Source: Mesobaculum littorinae
GTDB lineage: Bacteria; Pseudomonadota; Alphaproteobacteria; Rhodobacterales; Rhodobacteraceae
Length of the DNA: 64,000 nt
Assembly (NCBI RefSeq): GCF_004011175.1
Contig: NZ_RQXX01000009.1
Location: forward strand, 43,018-107,017
Direction: 5' to 3'
Under the pieces are notes generated by a model. The model ran no database searches. It saw nothing but the letters and a program-made list of their open reading frames with translations, and was not told the origin of the DNA. Shown one piece after another: positions 1-9,590 of this stretch (position 1 is the first letter of the stretch; every line of letters begins with the position of its first letter). A program made the translations under genes and the position numbers.

Positions 1-2377
1 GCGCGACGAGCCCCTTGCCGCCCAGCATCTGCCAGATCTCCTCGGCCAGGTGCGGGGTCATCGGCGCCATCAGCTGCGCCAGCGTCTGCATCGCCTCGCG
101 CTTGGCGCCACGCCCGGCCTCGGACTTCGACAGCTGGTTGGTGAAGGCGTAAAGCCGCGCGACCGCCGAGTTGAAGCCGAAGCTTTCGATCCCCATCGTC
201 ACGTCGTGGATGGTGCGGTGCAGAGCGCGCAGCAGATCCTGGTCCGCCTCGGGGTCGCCCTCGACCGCGGTCTCGTCGACCTCGGAAGCCAGGCGCCAGA
301 CCCGCGACAGGTGGCGATGCGCGGCCTCGGCCCCGCTGGCGGTCCATTCGACGTCCCGCTCGGGCGGGCTGTCGGACAGGACGAACCACCGCGCGGTGTC
401 GGCGCCGTAATGGTCGATGATCGCCACCGGGTCGACGACGTTGCGCTTGGACTTCGACATCTTGATCGAGGGGCCGACCGTCACCTCTACCGCGGGGTCG
501 GATTTCAGCACGGTGCGGCCGTCCCGCTCTTCGACGTCCGAGGGGAAATACCATGTGGTGCGGCCGGTCGCGTCCCGGGTCGAATAGGTCTCGTGCGTGA
601 CCATGCCTTGGGTGAACAGCGCGTCGAAGGGCTCGACCCCCTTTTCGGGAAGGTGGCCGGTGGCATTCATCGCCCGCGCGAAGAACCGCGAATAAAGCAG
701 GTGCAAAATCGCGTGCTCGATGCCGCCGATATACTGGTCGACATTCATCCAGTAGGCGGCTTCCTCGGCGTCGGTGGGCGTTTCGGCCCGGGGCGAGGTG
801 AAGCGGGCGTAGTACCACGACGAATCGACGAAGGTGTCCATCGTGTCGGTTTCGCGCTTGGCCGGCCCGCCGCAGGAAGGGCAGGCCACGTCGCGCCACG
901 TCGGATGGCGGTCCAGCGGATTGCCCGGCTTGTCGAAATCGATGTCCTTGGGCAGTTCGACCGGCAGGTTTTCCTTTTTCTCGGGCACCACGCCGCAGGC
1001 GTCGCAATGCACCACCGGGATCGGGCAGCCCCAGTAGCGCTGGCGGCTGAGCCCCCAGTCGCGCAGGCGGAACTGGGTCCGGGCGGTGCCCCAGCCGTTC
1101 TCGTCGAACAGCGCCAGCGTCTGGTCCATCGCCTCCTGGCAGGTGATCTCGGTCCCCGCCTCGCCGAACCAGCGGATGTATTTCACGGTCTCGGTCTTCG
1201 CGGGCACGAAGGCCGGGCCGCCGCGTTCTGGCGGCACGTAGTCGGGCGAGCCGTGGTCGGCGACCTCGTCGGTCCACCATGCGGGCACGAAGACGGAATG
1301 GACGGGCAGGTCGTATTTCCGCGCGAAGTCGAGGTCGCGCTGGTCATGCGCCGGGCAGCCGATGATCGCGCCCGTGCCATAGTCCATCAGCACGAAGTTC
1401 GCGATGTAGAGCGGCAGCTCCCAGTCGGGATCGGCGGGGTGGGTCACCTTGACGCCGGTGTCGAAGCCCAGCTTCTCGGCGGTTTCCAGCGCCTCTTCCG
1501 AGGTGCCTATCCGGCGGCACTGCGCACAGAACGCGGCGACCTCAGGGCTTTGCGCCTCAAGTGCGCGGGCCAGCGGGTGGTCGGCGGCGATGGCGGCAAA
1601 GCTCGGGCCGCGCATGGTGTCGGCGCGGGTGGTATAGACGGGCAGGTCGTCAAAGCCCTCGGGCGCGCCCTTCAATCCGAAGGAAAACGCGAGGCCCTGG
1701 CTCTTGCCGATCCAGTTGCGCTGCATCGTCTTGACCTTGTCGGGCCAGTTGTCCAGCCGGTCCAGCGCGGCCAGAAGCTCATCCGAATACTGCGAGATGC
1801 GGAAGAACCACTGCGTCAGTTCACGCCGCTCGACCAGGGCGCCCGAGCGCCAGCCGCGCCCGTCCTCGACCTGTTCGTTGGCCAGCACGGTCATGTCGAC
1901 GGGGTCCCAGTTCACCACCGCGTTCTTGCGGTAGGCCAGACCCTTTTCCATCATGTCGATGAACATCGCCTGCTGCTTGCCGTAATAGTCGGGGTCGCAG
2001 GTGGCGAATTCGCGGCTCCAGTCCAGCGACAGGCCCAGCTTGGAAAACTGCGCCTTCATGTTGGCGATGTTGCCGTAGGTCCAGTCGCCGGGATGCACCT
2101 TGCGCTCCTGCGCGGCGTTCTCGGCGGGCAGGCCGAAGGCGTCCCAGCCCATCGGGTGCAGCACCGCGTGGCCGGTGGCCAGCTTGTAGCGGGCCACGAC
2201 GTCGCCCATCGTGTAGTTGCGCACATGCCCGATATGCAGGTCGCCCGACGGGTAGGGAAACATCTCGAGCACGTAGTATTTCGGTTTGCCCGGATCCCGG
2301 ACTGCCTTGAACGTCTCGTCCTCGGACCAGGCGTCCTGCCATTTCGGTTCGATCTCGCCTGCCGCGTAGCGCGCCAT
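1..2377 (-). CDS. leuS: Leucyl-tRNA synthetase, 3' end beyond window
   Basis: Charges tRNA-Leu with leucine in the cytoplasm (class Ia synthetase). Reading the minus strand from the ATG at 2377 gives about 792 residues without a stop before the window edge. The class I HIGH motif is at residues 48-51 (context [12 protein letters not shown]) and KMSKS is near 639-643 (context KMSKSKRN). The zinc/connective and CP1 editing regions lie between them. Bacterial LeuRS is usually about 850-870 residues, so only the last 50-80 residues of the anticodon/C-terminal region are missing. A long open frame on the opposite strand is a GC-driven shadow. The gene diverges from the glycosyltransferase at 2593. 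Confidence 0.97.
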   Translation of the reverse strand, partial: MARYAAGEIEPKWQDAWSEDETFKAVRDPGKPKYYVLEMFPYPSGDLHIGHVRNYTMGDVVARYKLATGHAVLHPMGWDAFGLPAENAAQERKVHPGDWTYGNIANMKAQFSKLGLSLDWSREFATCDPDYYGKQQAMFIDMMEKGLAYRKNAVVNWDPVDMTVLANEQVEDGRGWRSGALVERRELTQWFFRISQYSDELLAALDRLDNWPDKVKTMQRNWIGKSQGLAFSFGLKGAPEGFDDLPVYTTRADTMRGPSFAAIAADHPLARALEAQSPEVAAFCAQCRRIGTSEEALETAEKLGFDTGVKVTHPADPDWELPLYIANFVLMDYGTGAIIGCPAHDQRDLDFARKYDLPVHSVFVPAWWTDEVADHGSPDYVPPERGGPAFVPAKTETVKYIRWFGEAGTEITCQEAMDQTLALFDENGWGTARTQFRLRDWGLSRQRYWGCPIPVVHCDACGVVPEKKENLPVELPKDIDFDKPGNPLDRHPTWRDVACPSCGGPAKRETDTMDTFVDSSWYYARFTSPRAETPTDAEEAAYWMNVDQYIGGIEHAILHLLYSRFFARAMNATGHLPEKGVEPFDALFTQGMVTHETYSTRDATGRTTWYFPSDVEERDGRTVLKSDPAVEVTVGPSIKMSKSKRNVVDPVAIIDHYGADTARWFVLSDSPPERDVEWTASGAEAAHRHLSRVWRLASEVDETAVEGDPEADQDLLRALHRTIHDVTMGIESFGFNSAVARLYAFTNQLSKSEAGRGAKREAMQTLAQLMAPMTPHLAEEIWQMLGGKGLVA

Positions 2378-2592
2378 AACCCTCGCCTTCTTCTGTCGGC
2401 CGGGGCCTTCGGCCACCCCGGCTCGGCCGGGCGCGGCCGCCTTGCGGCGGCGCGCGCGCCCCGGGCTTGATACGGGCGGGGGCCGGTCACGTCCAGAAGC
2501 TTTGCCCGGCGACCCCGCGGCGGGGCCCCCGCGCTGGCCAGCGGGGCGGCGGGCGACTAGGCTGGCGCGTGCGCAGCAACGGACGGACGGCG

Positions 2593-3852
2593 ATGAAATT
2601 CCTCTTCCTGCACCAGAACTTTCCCGGCCAGTTCAAGCATCTGGCCCCGGCGCTGGTGCAGGCGGGGCACGAGGTCTTCGCCCTGACCTCACGCTTCGAG
2701 CAGTCGCAGACATGGCGCGGCGTCCGCATCATCGCCTATCGCTGGTCCGAGCCCGAGGCGCAGCGACACCACGCGTGGCTGGGCCTGATGAACCGCGCCG
2801 TCCACCGGGGCGAGGTCTGCCTGCGCGCGCTGCAGTCGCTCAAGGCGCGGGGACTTCAGCCCGACGCGATCATCGCGCATTCGGGCTGGGGCGAGGCGCT
2901 CTTCGTGCGCGACGTCTTTCCCGATACCCCCTTGGGCATCTTCTCCGAGCTCTATTACCGGGCCGAGGGCAGCGATATCGATTTCGACCCCGAGTTCCAG
3001 ACCGGACAGGAGTTCGGGCGCAGCGCGCGGATCCGCATGCGGAACCTGGCGATGCGGATGCAGCTTGAGTCGGCGGACCGCGGAATCAGCCCCACCCGGT
3101 TCCAGGCCGATACGCATCCGCCCGACCTGCGCGACCGGATCGACGTGATCCACGACGGCATCGACACCGACGCCATCCGCCCGGCGGCCGACGCGGTCTA
3201 CGACCATGACAGCCTGCGCCTGACCCGCGACGACGAGGTCGTGACCTTCGTCAATCGCAACCTTGAACCCTATCGCGGCTATCACTCCTTCATGCGCGCG
3301 CTGCCGGCTCTTCTGAAGGCGCGGCCGCGGGCGCGGGTGATGATCGTGGGCAGCGACGGCGTTTCCTACGGGGCGGCGCCCAAGGACGGCCGGTCGTGGA
3401 AGCAGGTCTTCCTCGACGAGGTGCGCCCGCAGATCCCGCAGGAGGACTGGGCGCGGGTCCATTTCGTGGGCCAGCTGCCCTATGGCGCATTCCTGTCGCT
3501 GCTGCAGGTCTCGACCGTGCATGTCTACCTGACCTATCCCTTCGTGCTCAGCTGGAGCCTGATGGAGGCGATGGCGGCGGAATGCGCGATCGTCGCCAGC
3601 GACACCGCCCCGGTGCGCGAGGTGATCGAGGACGGGCAGACGGGGGTTCTGGTGGATTTCTTCGATCCGGCCGCGATCGCCGACCAGATTGCGCGGCTGG
3701 CCGCCGACCCGGAGCGGCGCGCCGCGCTGGGCCGGGCCGCGCGGCAGAGGATCGTGGAGCGCTACGACCTGAGCCGGGTCTGCCTGCCGCAGCATTTCGC
3801 CTGGGTCGAGCGGCTTGCGGCCTCGGGCCCTGCGCGAAACGGCACTGCGTAG
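2593..3852 (+). CDS. GT-B glycosyltransferase (family 4-like)
   Basis: 419-residue cytoplasmic glycosyltransferase of the GT-B fold. The N-terminal Rossmann half starts [17 protein letters not shown]. The C-terminal nucleotide-sugar half holds the EX7E-type region around residue 323 ([16 protein letters not shown] followed by [10 protein letters not shown]). The frame is open upstream to 2467, but the ATG at 2593 begins directly with the conserved first beta strand, so it was chosen. It sits alone between leuS (divergent) and the DUF3576 lipoprotein gene (convergent). Donor and acceptor sugars cannot be read from the sequence; cell-surface polysaccharide or glycolipid synthesis is a reasonable inference. 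Confidence 0.85.
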   Translation: MKFLFLHQNFPGQFKHLAPALVQAGHEVFALTSRFEQSQTWRGVRIIAYRWSEPEAQRHHAWLGLMNRAVHRGEVCLRALQSLKARGLQPDAIIAHSGWGEALFVRDVFPDTPLGIFSELYYRAEGSDIDFDPEFQTGQEFGRSARIRMRNLAMRMQLESADRGISPTRFQADTHPPDLRDRIDVIHDGIDTDAIRPAADAVYDHDSLRLTRDDEVVTFVNRNLEPYRGYHSFMRALPALLKARPRARVMIVGSDGVSYGAAPKDGRSWKQVFLDEVRPQIPQEDWARVHFVGQLPYGAFLSLLQVSTVHVYLTYPFVLSWSLMEAMAAECAIVASDTAPVREVIEDGQTGVLVDFFDPAAIADQIARLAADPERRAALGRAARQRIVERYDLSRVCLPQHFAWVERLAASGPARNGTA

Positions 3853-3947
3853 CCTGGCCTGCCATCGCCGGGCGCGCGACGATCCCCGAGGCCCATGAGG
3901 ATTCGGCGCTGCGCGGGCCCGGAGGGCAGGGGCGGTGGGGATATGTT

Positions 3948-3969
3948 GCGGCGCCGGTCGCGGCGCCGC
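3948..3969. terminator. Hairpin between convergent genes
   Basis: Perfect 8-bp inverted repeat GCGGCGCC / GGCGCCGC with a 6-nt loop, lying between the stops of the glycosyltransferase (3852) and the DUF3576 gene (3973). There is no T-run on either side, so its role as a bidirectional terminator is an inference from position and stability. Confidence 0.4.
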
Positions 3970-3972
3970 GGA

Positions 3973-4485
3973 TCACAGCTTGCTGTCGCGAATGCGCAGT
4001 TGGCGGGCGCGGGTCAGGATCGCGTCTTCGATCGCGCGCACCGTGTCGGCGGTCGCGGGGCCCGAGCGCGAGGCCAGCGCCACGTTCAGCGACCGCGCGT
4101 CCAGCGCGGGGTCCTGCACGTAGACGGTAGCCCGGTAGGGGGTGCCGCCCCCCGGAGGCGTGCCGTAGCCGTAGACCAGAACGCCCGAGAACGGGTCGGC
4201 GGCCTCGACCGGCATGAAGTCCAGGACTTCCTGCGCCGCCGTCCAGATGTACTTGTTCACCTCGACGGTGGTGTTCGGGTCGTCGCCCGAATTGAACAGG
4301 TCCCACACCGTGTCGCGGTTGGCGCGGCGGGCAAGCGGCGTCGCTTCGCGCTGGCGCAGCACGGCCTCGCTTGGGCCGGTTTGCGGCCCGGCGGTTTCGG
4401 CCGCGCCGCCGCCAAAGGGTCCCACGCCGCAACCGGCAAGAAGGACGAGCGGGGCGCAGGCCCTGGCGAGACTCAACATGTTCAT
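3973..4485 (-). CDS. DUF3576 lipoprotein
   Basis: 170-residue predicted lipoprotein. The N-terminus has a hydrophobic stretch ending in a lipobox, LLAGC, with Cys19 as the lipidated residue. The rest matches my recollection of the DUF3576 family: a glycine/alanine-rich linker, then a domain containing VWDLFNSGDDPNT and YGYGTPPGGGTPYRATVYV. In many alphaproteobacteria this gene lies next to leuS; here a glycosyltransferase gene separates them. The family has no assigned function; an envelope role is inferred from lipidation. ATG at 4485 was chosen; an in-frame ATG two codons later (MLSLARA) would give the same mature protein. Confidence 0.8.
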   Translation of the reverse strand: MNMLSLARACAPLVLLAGCGVGPFGGGAAETAGPQTGPSEAVLRQREATPLARRANRDTVWDLFNSGDDPNTTVEVNKYIWTAAQEVLDFMPVEAADPFSGVLVYGYGTPPGGGTPYRATVYVQDPALDARSLNVALASRSGPATADTVRAIEDAILTRARQLRIRDSKL

Positions 4486-5022
4486 ACTTCCCCGGTCTCC
4501 GGCCCGTTAGAAATGCGAGGATTTGGTAACGCACTCGCGACCCTGCCACAAGGCGCAGGCGAATCCCCTGTGCGGCCCACCCGGTGATTCCAAGCCCCCG
4601 CGGGCCACGTGGCCCGCGCGGCGCAGGCCCGGCGGTCTTTCCGCGTCGGCTCCTTCGCAGCGCGGTCGGCATGGCCGCGAACGCCCCGCCAAGGAGCCCA
4701 TAGAGATGATGGCGCGCCCGCGCGCGAGGCGCCGGGCGCGGGCGCGGGCCTACGCGGGGGGCGCACCTGGTGGGCCGGGGCGGACAGCGAGGGGCGGCCG
4801 CGAAAGTCCTGTCTTTCCCTTGTATGAAACGGGTGCAGGGCGGCGTCCGGGCCGGTGTCGGGCAGGCGGGTTTCCCCGGTGTGGCACGCTTGCACCAATT
4901 TTGGGGGACTAGCCCGGCCGGGGGCTCGGCAGTCTTGCACGAAGAGGGGGAAAGGCGCATTTCTCGCCCCGTGCCTGAGGGGAGTTTTCCCTCGGGGCCA
5001 AGTTCTGAAAATGAGGGAAAAC
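4486..5022. other. Intergenic region upstream of porin
   Basis: 537 bases without a convincing gene, between the divergent DUF3576 gene and the porin. It is extremely GC-rich in the middle (about 4600-4800). Open frames there lack family similarity or ribosome sites. The last 50 bases should be the porin leader: an imperfect hairpin at 4974-4996 (stem around GAGGG/CCCTC) lies about 27 bases before the ATG, and a GAGGGAAA ribosome site directly precedes it. No promoter could be assigned with confidence. Confidence 0.5.
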
Positions 5023-6018
5023 ATGAAAAAGGTTCTCTTCGCGACCACCGCGCTGCTGGCGACCTCCGGCTTTGCGATGGCCCAGGAAATGCAAGTTTCG
5101 GGTGCTGCCGAAGCCGGTATCTTCGGCGGTTCGGACATCGAAGACCAGTTCCACACCGACGTGGACGTCACCTTCACCGGCACCGGCGAAACCGACACCG
5201 GCCTGACCTTCGGCTTCGACATCGACCTCGACGAGGAAATCGGTGACAACAACGCCGTCACCGGCGGTGCTGAATCCGGCGCGACCCGCGACGACTCGGA
5301 CGACGGCGGCGCGTCGATCTTCGTGTCGGGCGCCTTCGGCACCATCACCTTCGGTGACACCGACGGCGGCTTCGACTGGGCCCTGCAAGAAGCCATCATC
5401 GGCTCGTCGATCCGTGACGACCACGAGCATGCCGGCTACAACGGCAACGCTGGCCTGGACGGCATCTACGACGGTCAGATCGTTCGTTACGAATATGCCT
5501 TCGCCGACTTCGCAGTCGCCGCGTCGGTCGAAATGGACGACGATCCGGACACCGATGGCGACGGCAACCCCGTCTTCGGCCTGGGTGGTAAGTACACCGG
5601 CGATTTCGCTGGCGTCGCTTTCTCGGCCGGCCTCGGCTACCAGACCTCGGACGTTGACTTCGACGACGAAGACGTCGACGACGAAGGCTTCGACATCTAC
5701 GGTCTGTCGCTGGGCGCCGAGTTCGGCGGCGGCTTCTCGGCCATCGCGAACTACTCGGATCTCGACGGCTACAACGGCAACGACAGCCACACCGGCATCG
5801 CGCTGGGCTACACCACCGGTGCTCTGACCGTCGCTGCCAACTACGGCGTGTTCGATCGTGAACTCGACGGCGAAGACGACGTCAGCGGCTACGGCCTGAT
5901 CGCCAACTACGACCTGGGCGGCGGTGCCGAAGTGCAAGCCGGCTACGGCAACAACGACTTCGGCGACGACGACGTCGACTTCGACACCTACTCGCTGGGT
6001 GTGGCGATGTCCTTCTGA
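5023..6018 (+). CDS. Outer-membrane porin (Gram-negative porin family)
   Basis: 331-residue beta-barrel porin for passive diffusion across the outer membrane. A signal peptide MKKVLFATTALLATSGFAMA is followed by Gln21, and the mature protein begins EMQVSGAAEAGIFG, typical of rhodobacterial porins. The chain alternates short amphipathic strands with Asp/Gly/Asn-rich loops and ends in Phe, the usual C-terminal assembly signal. It is strikingly acidic, with many DDD/DED clusters. Codon use includes more C/T-ending optimal codons (GGT, GCT) than its neighbours, which fits high expression. ATG at 5023 was chosen because the signal peptide starts there; ATG at 5011 would add only four residues. A strong terminator follows. 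Confidence 0.93.
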   Translation: MKKVLFATTALLATSGFAMAQEMQVSGAAEAGIFGGSDIEDQFHTDVDVTFTGTGETDTGLTFGFDIDLDEEIGDNNAVTGGAESGATRDDSDDGGASIFVSGAFGTITFGDTDGGFDWALQEAIIGSSIRDDHEHAGYNGNAGLDGIYDGQIVRYEYAFADFAVAASVEMDDDPDTDGDGNPVFGLGGKYTGDFAGVAFSAGLGYQTSDVDFDDEDVDDEGFDIYGLSLGAEFGGGFSAIANYSDLDGYNGNDSHTGIALGYTTGALTVAANYGVFDRELDGEDDVSGYGLIANYDLGGGAEVQAGYGNNDFGDDDVDFDTYSLGVAMSF

Positions 6019-6041
6019 TCCCACTGGGATTGAAGACGAGA

Positions 6042-6070
6042 GGGCGGGCCTTTGGCCCGCCCTTTTCTTT
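6042..6070 (+). terminator. Rho-independent terminator after porin
   Basis: GGGCGGGCC-TTT-GGCCCGCCC stem-loop followed by TTTTCTTT, 24 bases after the porin stop. This is a textbook intrinsic terminator on the plus strand and ends the porin as a single-gene transcript. Confidence 0.93.
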
Positions 6071-6117
6071 TGCGCAGTCCTGTGGCTTTACGAGGGTCGC
6101 GAAAGGGAGGTGCCGCC

Positions 6118-6771
6118 ATGAGCCTTGATGACATTACCCGCCGTCTGCGCGCGGCTGAGATCCGTGCGGGCCGCGCCCCGGGGTCGGTCACGCTGATCGC
6201 CGTGTCCAAGGTGCAGCCCGACGACCGCGTGCGCGCCGTGCTGGACCAGGGCCACAGGGTGTTCGGCGAAAACAGGGTGCAGGAGGCCGCCGGCAAATGG
6301 CCGGGATTCCGCGACAGTCACGGGCCCGTCGACCTGCATCTTCTGGGCCCCTTGCAAAGCAACAAGGCGCGGCAGGCGATGGAGCTGTTCCAGGCGATCC
6401 ATTCGCTGGACCGGCCCAAGCTGGCGCAGGCGCTGGCCCGGCTGGCGCAGGAGCTGGGGCAGTGCCCCGACCTCTTCGTGCAGGTCAACACCGGGGAAGA
6501 GCCGCAGAAGGCCGGTGTCGCCCCCTCCGGGGCCGATGAGTTCGTGAGCCAGTGCCGCGCACTGGACCTGCCGGTAAAGGGCCTGATGTGCATCCCTCCG
6601 GCCGACGAACAGCCCAGCCTGCATTTCGCGCTGCTGGCCAAGATCGCCGCGCGCAACGGCCTGCCGGCGCTGTCGATGGGGATGAGCGGGGACTTCGAAG
6701 AGGCGGTGATGCAGGGTGCGACCCATGTCCGCGTGGGCTCGGCCATCTTCGGGGCGCGCCAGACCGGCTGA
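6118..6771 (+). CDS. yggS: YggS/PROSC pyridoxal phosphate homeostasis protein
   Basis: 217-residue PLP-binding protein of the alanine-racemase-like barrel family that buffers and delivers pyridoxal phosphate in the cytoplasm; it has no known catalytic activity. Visible family motifs are the PLP lysine in IAVSK (Lys31), FGENRVQE, HLLGPLQSNKA, and the phosphate-binding C-terminal region SMGMSGDFEEAV with VRVGSAIFG. A good ribosome site (GGGAGG) lies 5-10 bases before the ATG. Length is normal for the family. It follows the porin terminator and is convergent with the L,D-transpeptidase gene. Confidence 0.95.
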   Translation: MSLDDITRRLRAAEIRAGRAPGSVTLIAVSKVQPDDRVRAVLDQGHRVFGENRVQEAAGKWPGFRDSHGPVDLHLLGPLQSNKARQAMELFQAIHSLDRPKLAQALARLAQELGQCPDLFVQVNTGEEPQKAGVAPSGADEFVSQCRALDLPVKGLMCIPPADEQPSLHFALLAKIAARNGLPALSMGMSGDFEEAVMQGATHVRVGSAIFGARQTG

Positions 6772-6804
6772 CCGCCCTCCGGAAGCGGTTTTGCGGCCGC
6801 CTTC

Positions 6805-7317
6805 TCAGCCGCCACGCGGCGGCAGGCCCGCGGGCACCGCAAGGGGCGTGCCCGGCGGCGCGTTGCGGGCCAGCCAAAGCAGATCGCCGGGGGCCATGGC
6901 GATGCACCCCTCGGTGGGCCGCGCGGGTCCGCGCCAGCGGTGCAGGAAGATCGCCGACCCGCGCCCCCGGCCCGCCGGGTGCCGGTTCCAGTCGGTGACC
7001 AGGATCAGATCGTAAAGCGCATCTCCCCGCCGCAGCCTTTCGTGCGAATAGGCGTGCGGCGCCTGCACCGGGCCGTTGTAGTTGGGGTCGGCCGGGTCGT
7101 CTGACCAGAGGTCGCGCGGCCCGATCGGGCGGGCCCAGGGGGCCGGGGCGGGCATTCGGTCGGGCCGGTAAAGACAGGCCTCGATCCGCCATGTCCCGGC
7201 AGGCGTGCCGCCGTCGCCTTCGCGCTTGGTCGTCACGACGCCGCCACGTCCGATCGTGCAGGGCAGGCGGTGCCCAAAGGCAAACAGCCCACGCGGGGTC
7301 AGGCGCAGGTCCGTCAC
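6805..7317 (-). CDS. L,D-transpeptidase (YkuD domain)
   Basis: 170-residue protein with the YkuD catalytic signature: His126 (IFLHRW) and the nucleophile Cys138 in RPTEGCIAM. The family makes 3-3 peptidoglycan cross-links or anchors lipoproteins to the wall. No signal peptide or membrane segment is visible at the N-terminus (MTDLRLTPRGLFAFGHRLPC), so export, if any, is not explained by the sequence; this small class is often annotated simply as L,D-transpeptidase family. It starts at a GTG whose last two bases overlap the TGA stop of ribA (GTGA), so the pair is translationally coupled. Confidence 0.88.
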   Translation of the reverse strand: MTDLRLTPRGLFAFGHRLPCTIGRGGVVTTKREGDGGTPAGTWRIEACLYRPDRMPAPAPWARPIGPRDLWSDDPADPNYNGPVQAPHAYSHERLRRGDALYDLILVTDWNRHPAGRGRGSAIFLHRWRGPARPTEGCIAMAPGDLLWLARNAPPGTPLAVPAGLPPRGG

Positions 7318-8402
7318 AACAGGTGTCCCGATTTCGCCGCCTTGGTCGCGAGGTAGGATTCGTTCAGCGGATTGCGCCCGATCTTGAGCGGCACCCGCTC
7401 GGTCACCGCGACGCCGCTCTTTTCCAGCATGGCGACCTTGGCGGGATTGTTCGTCAGCAGCCTGACCTGCGCGAATCCCATTTTCCGCAGGATCGCGGCG
7501 CCGATGCGGAAATCGCGCTCGTCATCCTCGAACCCCAGCCGGTGATTGGCCTCAACCGTGTCGAACCCCTGGTCCTGAAGGCTGTAGGCACGCATCTTGT
7601 TGGCCAGCCCGATGCCGCGCCCCTCCTGGTTGAGGTACAGCAGCACGCCGGAGCCCGTCGCCGCCATCTGCGCCAGCGCGCCGCGCAGCTGCGGCCCGCA
7701 ATCGCATTTGAGCGATCCCAGAACGTCACCCGTGAAACATGCCGAGTGCAGCCGCGTCAGGGTGGGAAGCGACCGGTCCGGCTGGCCTATTTCCACCGCG
7801 TAGTGTTCCTCGCCCCCGTCGTCGGGGCGAAAGATGTGCAGCCGCCCGGCCTCGGCCGCGGCCATGGGCAGGCGGGCCGAGATGACGGGGTCCAGGGCCG
7901 GCGCCTGCGACAGGAACGGCACCTGGTCGCCGATCACGATTCGCGTCAGCGCGCTGTCGCGTGCCAGCGCCTCGCCCGCCGCGACCGGGCGCAGCACCGC
8001 GGCCGGCAAAAGCCGCGCCGACTTGACCAGCTGGATCGCGGCACGGTGCAGCCCGGCCTCGCCCCCGCGCAACGCCCGGAACGGACCCTTGAGCGGGGTT
8101 GCGAGGTCTCCGGCGGGATCGATGATCGCCCTCAGCCCGCGCGGCGTGATATCCTCGGGCACGGGCAGGCGGGCGATGTCGTCGTCGTAGACCCGCACTT
8201 TCAGCGTCTCGGCCCGCCGGTGGGTGATTGCCAGTTCCGCGGCCCCGCCCTGGGCCAGCGCGGTCAGGCGCGCGGGTTTCAGCGTCTCGGCCCCGGCGAC
8301 CAGCGCCTCGACCCCGCCCCGCGACAGGATCACCGGCAACCCCATCCGCAGGTCGGATCGGGCGCGGGCAATGCGTTCGGCGTCGGTGGGGGCATAGGTC
8401 AT
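7314..8402 (-). CDS. ribA: GTP cyclohydrolase II
   Basis: 362 residues. Converts GTP to 2,5-diamino-6-ribosylamino-pyrimidinone phosphate, the first step of riboflavin synthesis. The C-terminal half carries the zinc site CFTGDVLGSLKCDC (Cys222, Cys233, Cys235) and the GTP-binding segment LYLNQEGRGIGL. The N-terminal 160 residues are not the DHBP synthase seen in fused RibBA proteins, but a divergent region (SDLRMGLPVILSRGGVEA) found in rhodobacterial RibA. The frame is open upstream to 8702; MTYAPTDAER at 8402 was chosen because homology begins there. It overlaps the downstream L,D-transpeptidase start by 4 bases. Confidence 0.95.
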   Translation of the reverse strand: MTYAPTDAERIARARSDLRMGLPVILSRGGVEALVAGAETLKPARLTALAQGGAAELAITHRRAETLKVRVYDDDIARLPVPEDITPRGLRAIIDPAGDLATPLKGPFRALRGGEAGLHRAAIQLVKSARLLPAAVLRPVAAGEALARDSALTRIVIGDQVPFLSQAPALDPVISARLPMAAAEAGRLHIFRPDDGGEEHYAVEIGQPDRSLPTLTRLHSACFTGDVLGSLKCDCGPQLRGALAQMAATGSGVLLYLNQEGRGIGLANKMRAYSLQDQGFDTVEANHRLGFEDDERDFRIGAAILRKMGFAQVRLLTNNPAKVAMLEKSGVAVTERVPLKIGRNPLNESYLATKAAKSGHLL

Positions 8403-8565
8403 GGGGCGGGACTCTTTCGGCGTTTGCCCCGATCTAGGCGCATCTTCGCGGAATTGAAACAAACCCCGTGATTTCGACACGTCCGCGTGAGTCGCGGCGG
8501 CGTCGCCTTGAGGGAACCGCCATGCATCACGACTTGTTGTGGCGAAGAAGCGGAGGTGCCGAGGA

Positions 8566-9252
8566 ATGAGTGGTCTGAAGAAGATTTTGCTGGTCGACGA
8601 CGAGGACGATCTGCGCGAGGCATTAAGCGAACAGCTTGTGATGACCGAGGATTTCGACGTCTTCGAGGCGGGCTCCGGCGCGGACGCGATGGAGAAGGTC
8701 AAGGCCGGTCACTTCGACCTCGTGATCCTCGACGTCGGTCTGCCGGACACGGACGGTCGCGAATTGTGCCGTCGGATGCGCAAGCAGGGGGTCAAGTGCC
8801 CCGTGCTGATGCTGACCGGCCATGACAGCGATGCGGATACGATCCTGGGTCTCGACGCCGGGGCCAATGACTATGTCACGAAGCCCTTCAAGTTTCCGGT
8901 CCTGCTGGCCCGCATCCGCGCGCAGTTGCGGCAGCACGAGCAGTCCGAGGATGCGGTGTTCCAGCTTGGGCCCTACAGCTTCCGTCCCGCGCAGAAGCTT
9001 CTGGTCGATGAGAAAGAGCGCAAGATCCGCCTGACCGAGAAAGAGACCAATATCCTCAAGTACCTCTACCGCGCGACCGATGGCGTCGTGGCGCGGGATG
9101 TCCTGCTGCACGAGGTCTGGGGCTACAATGCGGGCGTGACCACGCACACGCTGGAGACGCACATCTACCGTCTGCGCCAGAAGATTGAGCCCGATCCGTC
9201 GAACGCCCGCCTGCTGGTGACCGAGTCGGGAGGTTACCGTCTGGTGGCCTGA
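8566..9252 (+). CDS. OmpR-family response regulator (CenR-like)
   Basis: 228-residue two-component DNA-binding regulator. The receiver domain (residues 5-120) has the acidic pair DDED near 11-14, phospho-acceptor Asp56 in VILDVGLPD, Thr in MLTG and the conserved Lys in YVTKPF. A winged-helix OmpR effector domain follows, with IRLTEKETNILKYLYR and HIYRLRQKIEPDP. The sequence strongly recalls the rhodobacterial CenR-type orphan regulator of envelope functions, but that name is from memory and not proven. No kinase gene is adjacent. ATG at 8566 has a GGAGGTG site 8 bases upstream; an earlier in-frame ATG at 8539 lacks conservation. Confidence 0.9.
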   Translation: MSGLKKILLVDDEDDLREALSEQLVMTEDFDVFEAGSGADAMEKVKAGHFDLVILDVGLPDTDGRELCRRMRKQGVKCPVLMLTGHDSDADTILGLDAGANDYVTKPFKFPVLLARIRAQLRQHEQSEDAVFQLGPYSFRPAQKLLVDEKERKIRLTEKETNILKYLYRATDGVVARDVLLHEVWGYNAGVTTHTLETHIYRLRQKIEPDPSNARLLVTESGGYRLVA

Positions 9253-9590
9253 TCCCGCAGGCCCCGCGGACACGATCGCGATTTTTCTTCCGCTCCGTGG
9301 AACCGCAGCGTGACAGGGTGGTTGGGCTGACGACGAACGTGGCGGTGGCAGCTTTGTCCCGCCCTCGCGAAGAGACCCGCGCGCGCCCGGGTGAGGTGCG
9401 CATTTTCCCTGACAGACTTCGCCCGGACCTTTGCGTCCGGGCTTTTTTCTGCGCCTCTCGTGGGCGCGATCCCCGGGCGCCGGATGGCGCGTCGGCCGCG
9501 GTTCCGCAGGTGGGGACCCGCGGGCCAAGGTTGCCTTCCGCAGCGGGCTGGCCCAAGACGGGGTGAGCCCCTTCAAAGACAGCAGGTCCC
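9253..9590. other. Intergenic region with terminator
   Basis: 338 bases between the response regulator and the exonuclease gene. The only clear element is the intrinsic terminator at 9421-9448. No protein-coding or RNA gene could be supported. Confidence 0.5.
9421..9448 (+). terminator. Rho-independent terminator
   Basis: Stem GCCCGGAC / GTCCGGGC with a short CTTTGC loop, followed by TTTTTT. Plus-strand intrinsic terminator lying about 170 bases after the response-regulator stop; it probably ends that transcript or a short unannotated RNA. Confidence 0.9.

Noticed and set aside
50..2470. 806-codon open frame on the plus strand
   Set aside because: Exactly antisense to leuS; composition is Arg/Gly/His-rich with no motifs. 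Typical shadow in high-GC DNA.
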